Source of the DNA: Cyclobacteriaceae bacterium | GTDB taxonomy: Bacteria; Bacteroidota; Bacteroidia; Cytophagales; Cyclobacteriaceae | DNA: 48,604 nt | NCBI GenBank assembly: GCA_015488485.1 | Contig: WFNR01000016.1 | Location: 1 to 48,604, forward strand | Reading direction: 5' to 3' | In this document: in pieces, positions 27,473-36,876 of the stretch | Layout: every line of letters begins with the position of its first letter | Position numbering within the stretch: position 1 is the stretch's first letter | Program-made: the position numbers and the translations under genes | Notes under the pieces: generated by a model | Seen by the model: the letters and a program-made list of their open reading frames with translations, nothing else | Told to the model about the DNA's origin: nothing | Databases searched by the model: none

Positions 27473-28666
27473 ATGTCAAGCTCATATTCGAAAATAAGGC
27501 AAGTTTTAAAATTTGATAAAACTAATCGTTATACAAAAAGTGCAGCAGCACTGACACATTTTTTTCAAAGTAATGGAGAAAATTCAGGAGTCTATTTCCG
27601 GAATGAAGCGGAGGAATATTTAAAGAAATTTGCCGATCTGAATTTTCAATATGAACTTCCAATTGTTTACGATGTGCCTTTCCCACCAGTAGAGAACCCT
27701 GATTTTACATTCATAGATTTATTTGCAGGAATAGGTGGTTTCCGCATAGCTTTTCAGGAAATAAATGGCAAGTGTGTTTTTAGCTCTGAGTGGGACAAAT
27801 ATGCACAAAAAACATATGAGGCAAATTTTGGTGAAATACCTTTTGGAGACATAACTAAGATTAATGAATATGAAATTCCTGACCATGATGTCCTGGTAGC
27901 GGGCTTCCCATGTCAGCCATTTAGTATTGCTGGGGTGAGTAAAAAAAATGCGTTGGGGAAAGAGCACGGTTTTTTGGATAAAACACAAGGTACACTTTTT
28001 TTTGACATTGCCAGAATTTTAAAAGCCAAGCAACCTAAAGCTTTTTTGCTGGAAAATGTTAAAAATCTTAAGTCACATGATAGAGGGAAAACCTATAAAG
28101 TAATATATGAAACACTAAATAAGTTAGGATATCAGGTGTTCAGTAAGGTGCTGGATGCCAGATATTATGTGCCTCAGCACCGGGAAAGAATTTTTATTGT
28201 TGGTTTTTCCAATGATTATTTTGATAATCAAATAGACTTCTCTTTTCCTGAGCCACCAGAAAAAAAATATAGAATTAAAGATATTTTGGAAAACAATCCG
28301 GAAAGTAAATATACATTGTCAGATCATCTTTGGAAATATCTTCAGGAATACGCCCTCAAACATAGAGCCAAAGGCAATGGTTTTGGATTTGGCCTTACAG
28401 ATTTAGATGGCATAGCACGAACCTTAAGTGCAAGATATTATAAAGACGGTTCTGAGATTTTAATACCGCAAGGCAACAAAAGAAATCCCAGGAGGTTGAC
28501 TCCAGAGGAATGTAAAAGACTAATGGGATATCCTGATAAATTCAAGATAAAAGATATAGGAGTATCAGACACTCAGCTTTACAAACAATTCGGTAATTCT
28601 GTGGTTGTACCTGTCGTTCGTTCAGTGGCATCTTCAATGTATGGAGTGTTGTCACAGATTCTTTAA
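27473..28666 (+). CDS. DNA (cytosine-5) methyltransferase, Dcm/M.EcoRII-like
   Basis: The 397-residue enzyme has the C5-methyltransferase motifs in order: [13 protein letters not shown] (about 80-91), [15 protein letters not shown] with catalytic Cys147, [10 protein letters not shown] (Glu194), [36 protein letters not shown] and [12 protein letters not shown]. It methylates DNA cytosine at C5. The adjacent Vsr and EcoRII-like genes suggest a CCWGG target, an inference since the target recognition domain cannot be read directly. The frame opens at TTG 27431, but ATG 27473 follows a promoter box. The gene is AT-rich relative to its flanks, a sign of transfer. It converges on vsr with a 15-base overlap of the 3' ends. 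Confidence 0.93.
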   Translation: MSSSYSKIRQVLKFDKTNRYTKSAAALTHFFQSNGENSGVYFRNEAEEYLKKFADLNFQYELPIVYDVPFPPVENPDFTFIDLFAGIGGFRIAFQEINGKCVFSSEWDKYAQKTYEANFGEIPFGDITKINEYEIPDHDVLVAGFPCQPFSIAGVSKKNALGKEHGFLDKTQGTLFFDIARILKAKQPKAFLLENVKNLKSHDRGKTYKVIYETLNKLGYQVFSKVLDARYYVPQHRERIFIVGFSNDYFDNQIDFSFPEPPEKKYRIKDILENNPESKYTLSDHLWKYLQEYALKHRAKGNGFGFGLTDLDGIARTLSARYYKDGSEILIPQGNKRNPRRLTPEECKRLMGYPDKFKIKDIGVSDTQLYKQFGNSVVVPVVRSVASSMYGVLSQIL

Positions 28667-29074
28667 TATATTCTTTTGAAGTTTCTCAAGGGTAGTGTTG
28701 ATTCTACTTTTTTTGAGTTGGCATTCCCAAATGATAACTACATTCCAGCCCATTTCTTTTAAGGCCTTGTAGTTTTTCTTATCATTTTTCTTTGTATGGT
28801 TAATTTTATTCAGCCACCACTCTGTTCTTGTTTTAGGAATGACAAAATATTGACAATTGGCATGACCATGCCAAAAACAACCATTAATGAAAATAACAGT
28901 ATTAAACTTTTTTAATACAATATCCGGATTCCCCGGCAAGTCTTTCTTGTGAAGACGATATCGAAAGCCACAGGTAAAAAGAAATTTTCTAACCAATATT
29001 TCGGGCTTGGTGTTTTTCCCCCTAATACGACTCATGTTATAAGAGCGTGTTGCCGGGTCATGCACATCAGCCAT
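28652..29074 (-). CDS. vsr: Very short patch repair endonuclease Vsr
   Basis: The 140-residue protein begins [20 protein letters not shown], very like E. coli Vsr. It keeps Asp51 (LPGNPDIVL) and His69 (GCFWHGH) at the E. coli positions, plus TRTEWW and the late VVIIWEC. E. coli His64 is Asn64 here. Vsr nicks 5' of the T in T:G mismatches that arise when 5-methylcytosine deaminates, so it protects sites methylated by the partner enzyme. It overlaps the restriction gene by 8 bases and is translated with it. The known link of Vsr with CCWGG methylation supports the proposed specificity. Confidence 0.95.
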   Translation of the reverse strand: MADVHDPATRSYNMSRIRGKNTKPEILVRKFLFTCGFRYRLHKKDLPGNPDIVLKKFNTVIFINGCFWHGHANCQYFVIPKTRTEWWLNKINHTKKNDKKNYKALKEMGWNVVIIWECQLKKSRINTTLEKLQKNILKNL

Positions 29075-30281
29075 TGGTGTACTTTTGTCTTTCTCTTACC
29101 AATTCAATAAAATCGGCAAGGTTTATAATATCTTTTTGTTGATCGGGAGTATAAGTTTGTAAAACAGGTTCAGGCAAGACCAATTGTAATGCATGTTGGG
29201 CCATCTCATCAGTTTGGTTTTTGCTAATAGCGGGTTCAACCGTAATAAGATGTTTTCGTTTAATCCGGTCGGCTTCAGTCAACACTTGGCGCCAACGATC
29301 CTTTGCTGTGGTTTTAACCCCAAGCATTGTTAAGTATAGTTCCGAAAATGCAGGATCTTGATAATATTGTATGCCGGGAAAAATAAAATCAGGCTTGTTA
29401 TTCCTTTCAGTTATTGCCCCCTTGGAGAAGGTGATTAAATTTTCAGAAAAGATAAAAGCCAAATGATGTTCAAAGGCAAGACCAGCTCTTGATTTTCGCC
29501 TGTTCTGAACACTTAATGAAAAGGAGATAAACTCGTCTACATCCAGGCCATCCTTCCCAAAACCTTCTTCCAACTTTTTCGCAACAATGTATTCTTCTAA
29601 AGTTTTAAAAAGCATTTCCTCTTGTTCAAGCCAGGTTATCAAGGCCTCATCAGGATTATCTATGGGAGAAACATCTTGAATGGTGGAGCGGGCATATGTT
29701 GAAAAAGTTTCAGTAGAGGGGAAATGAGGCCCAAAGCGACTCAGCAAAGTTTCCAAATAATTGGGTTTGGATTCGATTGTATCAAATCCCAACAAGGAGA
29801 GAACATATCTTTGGGCAAAAGTTAATTGGATATCATTCTCTTTTAAATCTCTGACAATCAGATCTGAGTTAAGGTTTTGGATATCGAATAGCATCAACAT
29901 TTGACGCTCCGATGTGGAATTTTTAGGTGTAATAATTATTACCAAAGAGTTGTTTGCGGTTTTTGCTATTATCAAGAGATCTCCGGGTGTAGCCAGACCA
30001 ATGACAGCATTTGTTTTGTAATACAGTCTGTATTCTGTTCTTGTAGCATGATTTTCTCGGGCGTCATACCAGGTGAGTTTTACAGAGTCTTCTACAATAT
30101 GATCTTCTTTCTCACCTAGATATACAAATTTCCCAATAAATTCTTGTCTGTCTTCTCCAAATATTTCTTTGAATTTCGAGATACCATTAAACTCATGTTG
30201 ATTTGATGTGTTAGGATTTACCTCAACATCACTTAATCTTTTTGCCCCGATTCCCTGGATTATCTTTGATATGGAATTCAT
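29067..30281 (-). CDS. EcoRII-like type IIE restriction endonuclease
   Basis: ATG 30281 gives 404 residues, the same length as EcoRII; the frame opens 48 bases earlier. The N-terminal half (about 1-175) corresponds to the EcoRII-N effector domain of B3-like fold. The C-terminal half carries the nuclease core: GLAFEHHLAFIF (Glu271), KPDFIFPG (Asp298) and GVKTTAKDRWRQ (Lys323, Lys327). EcoRII cuts before CCWGG and needs a second site as an allosteric effector; this enzyme likely does the same. It is AT-rich and co-directional with vsr. The match to EcoRII is from memory of the family, without alignment. Confidence 0.88.
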   Translation of the reverse strand: MNSISKIIQGIGAKRLSDVEVNPNTSNQHEFNGISKFKEIFGEDRQEFIGKFVYLGEKEDHIVEDSVKLTWYDARENHATRTEYRLYYKTNAVIGLATPGDLLIIAKTANNSLVIIITPKNSTSERQMLMLFDIQNLNSDLIVRDLKENDIQLTFAQRYVLSLLGFDTIESKPNYLETLLSRFGPHFPSTETFSTYARSTIQDVSPIDNPDEALITWLEQEEMLFKTLEEYIVAKKLEEGFGKDGLDVDEFISFSLSVQNRRKSRAGLAFEHHLAFIFSENLITFSKGAITERNNKPDFIFPGIQYYQDPAFSELYLTMLGVKTTAKDRWRQVLTEADRIKRKHLITVEPAISKNQTDEMAQHALQLVLPEPVLQTYTPDQQKDIINLADFIELVRERQKYTNG

Positions 30282-30332
30282 ACAATTTCGATATTGTATG
30301 TAAAATAAAAAACTTATACACAAAGTCAAAAA

Positions 30333-32342
30333 TTATTGTTGCATATCTTTAACATATTCCCCCGCCTCAAACCTGCGTTTGGCCTCCATTAGAAAGGCCA
30401 GGAAGTTCTCCACACTCAGGTCGTAGGCCTTAGGCTCGATGACCAGCCGCTCCTGGTTGTCGAGGATCACATAAAAAGGCTGGGCATTGTTGTTGAAGCG
30501 GGTGATCTGGAAATCAGCATTTTTCTTGCCTATGGTTTTCTTTACTTTGCCGTCATAGGTGGAGGTGTACCACTCGCTTTCAGGCAGGGGGGTACGGTCG
30601 TCCACATAGAGCGCCACCAGCACAAAATCGTCACGCAGCATCTGCAACACCTTAGGGTCCGACCACACGCGGGCTTCCATTTCGCGGCAGTTGACACAGC
30701 CGTGACCGGTAAAATCGATAAACAAGGGCTTTTTCTGCTCTTTGGCACAGGCTATGGCCTGCTCATAATCGAAATAGCCTTCCAGGCCATGCGGAAAATG
30801 CAGCTTGTCGGCATACTTGGGCGCTTCGCACAGGTTGCCTTCCTCTCCGGGCGGCAAGGCACGGGCGGCTGTCAGGTCAAAGTCGTGTGAGCTCATGGGT
30901 GGCAGGTAGCCGGCCAGCATCTTGAGCGGGGCGCCCCACATACCGGGAATCAGATACACCACAAAGGTAAATGTAAGGATCGCCAGGATGAGGCGTGGCA
31001 CGCCTATGCGCTCTACGGGGCTATCGTGCGGTAGCAATATCTTGCCCAGCAGATAAAAGCCGATCATCGAGAAAATCACAATCCAGAAAGCCAGATAGAT
31101 CTCACGGTCGAGGATGCCCCAGTGGTAGGCCTGGTCGGCCACACTCAGGAACTTCAGCCCCAGGGCCAGCTCCAGGAAGCCCAGCACTACCTTTACCGAA
31201 TTGAGCCAGCCGCCCGACTTGGGCATTTTGCGCAGCCAGTCGGGGAAGATAGCAAACAAGGTGAAGGGCAGCGCAAAGGCCAGCGAGAAGGCCAGCATAC
31301 CCACAATGGGTTTGATGAATTCGCCCTGGGTGGAGAGCACCAGCACACTACCCACGATGGGGAAGGTGCACGAAAACGACACCAACGACAAAGTGGCTGC
31401 CATAAAGAACACCCCAATCAGCCCACCCCGGTCGGCCTGCCGGTCTATTTTATTAACCAGGCTGCTGGGCAGAGTGATTTCAAACATACCCAGGAAGGAT
31501 AAGGCGAAAATGAAAAACACCAGAAAGACAAATATATTAGGCGCCCAGTGGGTAGCCAGGTTGTTGAGGGCATCGCCTCCGAAGAGTATGGCTATCAAAG
31601 TGCCGATTACGGTAAATATCAGGATAATTGACAGGCCGAAAACCAGTGCCTTGCGTATGGCATTACCTTCTTTTTCCCCTTCTTTCAGGAAGAAAGTAAC
31701 CGTCATGGGTATCATCGGGAATACGCAGGGGGTGAGCAGCGCCAGCAGACCGGTAGTAAAGGCCAGCAAGGCAAAGGCCCAGAGGCCCATGGTGGCCGGG
31801 TTGTTATCAGCACTACTGTTGTAGGTACTGCCGGCTTTTACTTCTGTCGTTGGTTGGTCAGCCTTTTTTTTTACATACTTAATGCCGAAGTCCTGCTGGT
31901 CAAAATCATCCTCAAACGGAATGCAACGGCCATCGGTATCGGTGCACACCTGGTAGTTAATTGAGCCGCTGAAGTGCAGGTTATCTTTCAGTACCTTGAT
32001 CGTCTGCCGGAACTCCCCTTTGCCGGCAAAGTAGGTGTACTCGCCTTCGAATATCTCATCATAGCCTTTCAGCGGATTGATAGCCCGCAGGCCGCCCACC
32101 AGTTCATAGGTGTCGTTGGGCTCGAACACCACTTCGGTTACCATGGGGCCCAGTTCCGGGTCGAAATCAGATGAATACAGATGCCACCCGGGGTCGATAG
32201 TTGCCTTGAAGATCAGCTCTATTTCATCTCCGGGTTTGAAATCGCTTTGGGAGAGCGCAAAAGTCCATTTGTTGGGGCGCAGCACCTGTGCTTGTGCAAT
32301 CAGGGTGCCGGCCAGAAAGATAAACAGCAGTATCTTTTTCAT
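30333..32342 (-). CDS. DsbD-like thiol:disulfide interchange protein
   Basis: ATG 32342 gives 669 residues. A signal peptide precedes an N-terminal DsbD-like periplasmic domain (about 25-150, with VCTDTDGRCIPF). Then come eight hydrophobic helices (about 180-450) with the cysteine-containing helix LLTPCVFPMIP and its partner SFSCTFPIVG, and a C-terminal thioredoxin domain with GHGCVNC (Cys about 549 and 552). DsbD carries reducing power from cytoplasmic thioredoxin to the periplasm, for disulfide isomerisation and cytochrome c maturation. The latter fits the many c-type cytochromes in this window. It lies just past the restriction island; its stop is about 50 bases from the endonuclease start. 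Confidence 0.92.
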   Translation of the reverse strand: MKKILLFIFLAGTLIAQAQVLRPNKWTFALSQSDFKPGDEIELIFKATIDPGWHLYSSDFDPELGPMVTEVVFEPNDTYELVGGLRAINPLKGYDEIFEGEYTYFAGKGEFRQTIKVLKDNLHFSGSINYQVCTDTDGRCIPFEDDFDQQDFGIKYVKKKADQPTTEVKAGSTYNSSADNNPATMGLWAFALLAFTTGLLALLTPCVFPMIPMTVTFFLKEGEKEGNAIRKALVFGLSIILIFTVIGTLIAILFGGDALNNLATHWAPNIFVFLVFFIFALSFLGMFEITLPSSLVNKIDRQADRGGLIGVFFMAATLSLVSFSCTFPIVGSVLVLSTQGEFIKPIVGMLAFSLAFALPFTLFAIFPDWLRKMPKSGGWLNSVKVVLGFLELALGLKFLSVADQAYHWGILDREIYLAFWIVIFSMIGFYLLGKILLPHDSPVERIGVPRLILAILTFTFVVYLIPGMWGAPLKMLAGYLPPMSSHDFDLTAARALPPGEEGNLCEAPKYADKLHFPHGLEGYFDYEQAIACAKEQKKPLFIDFTGHGCVNCREMEARVWSDPKVLQMLRDDFVLVALYVDDRTPLPESEWYTSTYDGKVKKTIGKKNADFQITRFNNNAQPFYVILDNQERLVIEPKAYDLSVENFLAFLMEAKRRFEAGEYVKDMQQ

Positions 32343-32408
32343 GCTTGGTAGTTCATGCAATGCCCTTACTAACGCAAAGTTACCGGGTTATGTTCCGCCT
32401 TATTCGGT

Positions 32409-33785
32409 TTATCCTTTTTTGTCGGCAAAATGCTTATAAAACAAGGTGATGGTTTCAATGCCTTTGAAATAATTGAACACTCCGTAATGCTCGTTGGGTG
32501 AGTGAATGGCATCGGAGTCGAGGCCGAAGCCCAGCAGCACCACATCGGTTTTGAGCACTTCTTTAAACAACGCTACAATAGGTATGCTGCCGCCATCGCG
32601 GGTAGGGATGGGTGTTTTGCCCCAGGCTTCTTCAAAAGCGGCACTGGCGGCCTGGTAGGCTAGCGAATCGGTTTTGGTTACCGTAGGCTCACCGCCATGA
32701 TGCGGAGTTACCTTCACCTTGACCGTTTTCGGTGCAATAGCCAGGAAGTGCTTGGTAAACAGCTCGGTAATTTCGCTGCTTTTTTGGTTGGGCACCAGGC
32801 GCATGGATATCTTGGCGTGTGCTTTGGATGGCAGCACGGTTTTGGCGCCCTCACCGGTATAGCCGCCCCAGATGCCGTTTACATCCAATGACGGACGGAT
32901 GCCTACGCGCTCCAGTGTAGTATAGCCTTCCTCACCGGCCACTTCTTCTATGCCCAGGTCGTCTTTATAAGCTTGCAGATCGAAAGGGGCACTGTTGATG
33001 GCGGCCCGCTCTTCGGGGCTGAGCTCTTCTACTTTGTCATAAAAACCCGGTATGGTAATGCGTCCCTTGTCATCGATCAGGCTGGCAATCATTTTGCTCA
33101 GCACGTTGATGGGGTTGGCTACCGCCCCGCCATATACGCCCGAGTGCAGGTCGCGGTTGGGGCCGGTTACCTCTACCTCCACATAGCTCAGGCCGCGCAG
33201 CCCCACGCATATCGAAGGGTGATCGTTGGAGATCATGCTGGTATCCGAAATCAGGATGACATCGGCCGTAAGTTTGTCCTGGTTTTCGCGCACGAAGGTC
33301 TCCAGGTTGTCGGAGCCTACTTCTTCTTCCCCTTCTATCATAAACTTCACATTACACGGCAGGCTGCCGGTGTCAACCATAGTTTGCAGGGCTTTTACAT
33401 GCATATACATCTGCCCCTTGTCGTCACAGGCGCCCCTGGCGTATATCTTATCGTCTTTGATCACCGGCTCAAACGGGGGCGAATCCCACAACTCGTAAGG
33501 ATCGGCCGGTTGTACATCGTAGTGGCCGTAGATGAGCACCGTGGGCTTGGCCGGGTCAATGATTTTTTCACCATAAACTATCGGGTGGCCTTTGGTCTCT
33601 ACCAGTTCGGCCTTGTCGCAGCCGGCTTCCAGCAGACGGTCGCGCACCGCTTCGGCTGTTTTACGCACATCTCCGGCAAATTTAGGGTCGGCACTTACCG
33701 AAGGCAGGCGCAAAAGATCGAAAAGTTCATCCAGAAACCGCTGCTTATTGGCTTCTATATAGGAGGTTACAGCTTGTTTATCCAT
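32409..33785 (-). CDS. M20 family dipeptidase
   Basis: The 458-residue metallopeptidase shows the M20 pattern: YGHYDVQP with metal ligand His88 and Asp90, GACDDKG with bridging Asp121, and EGEEEVGS with the catalytic Glu/ligand pair at about 153-154. The dimerisation domain (GPNRDLHSGVYGG) and C-terminal AIHSPNEH, with the last His ligand, follow. Such enzymes (CNDP-like) hydrolyse dipeptides in the cytoplasm. No signal peptide is present. It is divergent from nrdJ across a 422-base intergenic region. Confidence 0.94.
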   Translation of the reverse strand: MDKQAVTSYIEANKQRFLDELFDLLRLPSVSADPKFAGDVRKTAEAVRDRLLEAGCDKAELVETKGHPIVYGEKIIDPAKPTVLIYGHYDVQPADPYELWDSPPFEPVIKDDKIYARGACDDKGQMYMHVKALQTMVDTGSLPCNVKFMIEGEEEVGSDNLETFVRENQDKLTADVILISDTSMISNDHPSICVGLRGLSYVEVEVTGPNRDLHSGVYGGAVANPINVLSKMIASLIDDKGRITIPGFYDKVEELSPEERAAINSAPFDLQAYKDDLGIEEVAGEEGYTTLERVGIRPSLDVNGIWGGYTGEGAKTVLPSKAHAKISMRLVPNQKSSEITELFTKHFLAIAPKTVKVKVTPHHGGEPTVTKTDSLAYQAASAAFEEAWGKTPIPTRDGGSIPIVALFKEVLKTDVVLLGFGLDSDAIHSPNEHYGVFNYFKGIETITLFYKHFADKKG

Positions 33786-34207
33786 GATTTATGTGGGGTT
33801 ATATAAGTAAGGCAAATATGGCAAATAATTACGGCATTTAAGGTAGCCGGAGTCATGAAAAGATACAACCTTTGGACGAGCGGTACAGAGCGCGGCAAAA
33901 CGGTGACTATGGCGGTAAAAATTTTTTAAATTTTTTTCAGGCCATACGGTTAGAATTGCTAATTGAAGCGGCCGACTGTAAGCTGTTACAGATCAAATTT
34001 TTAAAGAAACAGGAGCTTTCAGAAGCCCTTTCGGGGCCCGTTTTCCGGGTATCATTTTTTTTATTTTTTATCTAATTTTAACCGGATTTGACCCGTTTTA
34101 TGATGCCGCACACATAAGCCGAAAGAGTTGAGCGGTTTATTTGTGCAGCAGCGGGCCCGACACCAGCTTGAAGCCTTATTTTTTTAACCTTAAACCTAGT
34201 TGCAACC
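33786..34207. other. 422-base divergent intergenic region with long nrdJ leader
   Basis: No credible gene lies here. A possible -7 box AACCTTTG at 33867-33874 would give nrdJ a leader of about 330 bases. The leader contains AT-rich blocks, a terminator-like hairpin group at 34025-34070 and GC-rich elements (GGGGCCCG near 34033-34040, CGGGCCCG near 34152-34159) able to pair with each other. I looked for the conserved B12-box of cobalamin riboswitches and did not find it. Confidence 0.5.
34025..34070 (+). terminator. Terminator-like hairpins in the nrdJ leader (attenuator candidate)
   Basis: Two small GC stems compete here: GCCC (34025-34028) with GGGC (34034-34037), and CCCG (34037-34040) with CGGG (34046-34049). 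A long T-rich tract follows at 34055-34070. It faces nrdJ, with no gene upstream on that strand to terminate, so attenuation of nrdJ or the end of a small RNA is possible. The stems are short. Confidence 0.4.
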
Positions 34208-36835
34208 ATGCCAGACAGGGAGTTAAAGCCGGAACAAATGGAATTTGCCTTGGATGAAGCGGACAAACAAGAAGCTCACCAATCCACCACTACCGAACAA
34301 CCACGTAAAACCTATTCGTATGAAGAGGCGTTGGCCCGGGCCAAAGCTTACTTCAAGGGCGATGAGCTGGCGGCCAACGTATGGCTGACCAAATATGCCT
34401 TGAAGGATTCGCAGGGCAATATCTACGAGGCCTCACCGGACGATATGCATCGCAGGATGGCGCGCGAGATCGCCCGTATTGAGGCGCGCTATCCGCAGCC
34501 TATGTCGGAGGATGAAATCTATGCTCTGATCAAGGACTTCAGGTACCTGGTGCCGCAGGGCGGGCCGATGTCCGGCATTGGCAATGACTTCCAGATAGCC
34601 TCTTTGTCCAACTGCTTTGTCATCGGCAACGAGGGCAACTCCGACTCTTACGGAGGTATCATGAAAACCGATCAGGAGCAAGTGCAACTGATGAAGCGCA
34701 GGGGCGGGGTAGGCCATGATCTGTCGCATATCCGCCCCAAGGGTAGCCCGGTGATGAACAGCGCCCTGACCTCTACGGGCGTAGTGCCCTTTATGGAGCG
34801 CTTCTCCAACTCCACCCGCGAGGTGGCCCAGGACGGCCGCAGGGGTGCTCTCATGCTAAGCATCTCTATTAAGCACCCCGATGCCGAGCATTTTATCGAT
34901 GCCAAGCTGGATGGCACCAAAGTGACGGGCGCTAACGTATCGGTGCGCATTGATGATGAGTTTATGGAAGCCGCCACCCATGGTCGCACCTATGTGCAGC
35001 AGTGGCCCATCGATTCGCCCAATCCGCGTGTGAAGAAAGAGGTGGATGCGGCTGCCCTGTGGAAAAAGATCATCCACAACGCCTGGCAGTCGGCCGAGCC
35101 GGGTATTCTTTTCTGGGACACCATCATCCGCGAATCGGTGCCCGACTGCTATGCCGATGAGGGCTTCAGGACTACCTCTACCAACCCTTGTGGAGAAATA
35201 CCGCTGTGCCCGTATGATAGCTGTCGCCTGCTGGCCATCAACCTGTACAGCTATGTGGACAACCCCTTTACCCCGGAAGCCAGTTTCAATTTCACCCGCT
35301 TCAAAGACCATGTGCGGGCAGCCCAGCGTATCATGGACGACATCATTGACCTGGAGGTAGAAAAAATCGACCGCATACTGGAGAAGATACAGGCCGATCC
35401 CGAGCCCGATGAGATAAAAGAGGTGGAAGTGCGTTTGTGGCAGAACATTCGCAAAAAAACTCTGCAAGGGCGCAGAACCGGAGTAGGTATTACGGCCGAA
35501 GGCGATATGCTGGCGGCCCTGGGGCTGCGTTACGGTTCGGATGAATCGATTGACTTCTCGGAAAAGGTACACAAAACGCTGGCTCTCGAAGCCTACCGCT
35601 CATCGGTGGAAATGGCCAAACTGCGTGGCCCGTTCCCAATCTTTAATGCCGACAAGGAAAAGGACAACCCCTTTATCAACCGCCTGAAAGAGGCAGATCC
35701 TGAGCTATACAAGGAGATGGTTGCCCATGGCAGGCGCAATATCTCGCTGCTGACCATCGCCCCTACCGGTACCACCAGCCTGATGACACAGACCTCATCG
35801 GGCATAGAGCCGGTGTTTATGGTGGCCTACAAGCGCAGGCGTAAGGTAAATCCTAATGATAAGGATGCCCGCGTGGACCTGGTAGATGAAGTGGGCGACC
35901 ACTGGGAGGAGTATTCGGTTTTTCACCATAAATTCAACACCTGGCTGCAGGCCAATGGCTATGACCCGCAGCAGGTAGAGCAGATGGACGATGAAGCATT
36001 GAACGAGTTGATTGCCCAATCGCCTTACCACAAGGCTACTGCCAACGATGTGGATTGGGTGAAGAAGGTAGAGCTGCAAGGCCGTATTCAGAAATGGGTT
36101 GACCATTCCATCAGCGTAACGGTGAACATACCCGAGAGCACCAGCGAAGAAATGGTGGCGCGCATCTACGAAACCGGCTGGCGCAGCGGCTGTAAGGGTG
36201 TAACCGTATATCGTGACGGCTCCCGCTCGGGTGTGCTGGTGGCCAAGGATAAGAAAAAAGAAGAAAAAGAAGAAACGGCTTTGCGTGAGCACCATGCTCC
36301 CAAGCGCCCCAAGGTGCTGGAAGCGGATATTGTACGTTTTCAGAATAACAACGAGAAATGGGTGGCTGTAGTAGGGCTGTACGAAGGGCGGCCATATGAG
36401 ATCTTTACCGGCCCGGCCGATGACTTTTTGTTTGTGCCCAAGTGGCTGGAGAAGGCCTGGGTGATCAAGAACAAAAATGAACAAGGGCGCAGCCAGTACG
36501 ACCTGCAGTTTAAGGATAAGGACGGCTACCGCATTACCATCGAAGGGCTGTCGCGTACCTTTAACCCTGAGTACTGGAACTACGCCAAACTGATATCCGG
36601 GGTGCTGCGCCACGGTATGCCGCTGCCCTATGTAGTGGACATGGTAAACAACCTGCACCTGAATGCGGAGTCGCTCAACACCTGGAAAAACGGGGTGGCC
36701 CGCGCTCTCAAGCGCTATATACCCGATGGTACCCAGCCGCGGCAGAATATTTGCCCCGATTGCGGAGAGGCCGCCCTGGTGTATGAAGAAGGCTGCCTGA
36801 CCTGCAAGAGCTGCGGCCATAGCAAATGCGGCTAA
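34208..36835 (+). CDS. nrdJ: Adenosylcobalamin-dependent (class II) ribonucleotide reductase
   Basis: This 875-residue enzyme reduces ribonucleotides to deoxyribonucleotides using a B12-derived radical, so it works with or without oxygen. Visible features are SLSNCFVIG (first redox Cys), MKRRGGVGHDLSHIRPKGS, the radical loop STNPCGEIPL, and the second-half motifs APTGTTSLMTQTSSGIEP and VNIPESTSEEMV. The C-terminal region carries a TSCPD-type domain and a Cys-rich tail (CPDCGE, CLTCKSCGHSKC) that reduces the active site. The long leader is discussed separately. An oxygen-independent reductase fits the anaerobic nitrate respiration genes nearby. Confidence 0.96.
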   Translation: MPDRELKPEQMEFALDEADKQEAHQSTTTEQPRKTYSYEEALARAKAYFKGDELAANVWLTKYALKDSQGNIYEASPDDMHRRMAREIARIEARYPQPMSEDEIYALIKDFRYLVPQGGPMSGIGNDFQIASLSNCFVIGNEGNSDSYGGIMKTDQEQVQLMKRRGGVGHDLSHIRPKGSPVMNSALTSTGVVPFMERFSNSTREVAQDGRRGALMLSISIKHPDAEHFIDAKLDGTKVTGANVSVRIDDEFMEAATHGRTYVQQWPIDSPNPRVKKEVDAAALWKKIIHNAWQSAEPGILFWDTIIRESVPDCYADEGFRTTSTNPCGEIPLCPYDSCRLLAINLYSYVDNPFTPEASFNFTRFKDHVRAAQRIMDDIIDLEVEKIDRILEKIQADPEPDEIKEVEVRLWQNIRKKTLQGRRTGVGITAEGDMLAALGLRYGSDESIDFSEKVHKTLALEAYRSSVEMAKLRGPFPIFNADKEKDNPFINRLKEADPELYKEMVAHGRRNISLLTIAPTGTTSLMTQTSSGIEPVFMVAYKRRRKVNPNDKDARVDLVDEVGDHWEEYSVFHHKFNTWLQANGYDPQQVEQMDDEALNELIAQSPYHKATANDVDWVKKVELQGRIQKWVDHSISVTVNIPESTSEEMVARIYETGWRSGCKGVTVYRDGSRSGVLVAKDKKKEEKEETALREHHAPKRPKVLEADIVRFQNNNEKWVAVVGLYEGRPYEIFTGPADDFLFVPKWLEKAWVIKNKNEQGRSQYDLQFKDKDGYRITIEGLSRTFNPEYWNYAKLISGVLRHGMPLPYVVDMVNNLHLNAESLNTWKNGVARALKRYIPDGTQPRQNICPDCGEAALVYEEGCLTCKSCGHSKCG

Positions 36836-36876
36836 TAAGGCTGCACGTCCTGATATGAACAACCAATAGCTGTGCG

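Noticed and set aside
27352-30332. Integrative element or defence island larger than the three-gene R-M set
   Set aside because: No integrase, transposase, tRNA target or flanking direct repeat was found around the three genes.
33872-34075. 67-codon plus-strand frame in the nrdJ leader
   Set aside because: It starts with TTG, crosses the terminator-like hairpins, ends in a Phe run from the T-tract and has no recognisable domain.
33786-34207. Cobalamin riboswitch upstream of B12-dependent nrdJ
   Set aside because: The conserved B12-box core and its flanking stems could not be found by eye; only a covariance search could reopen this.
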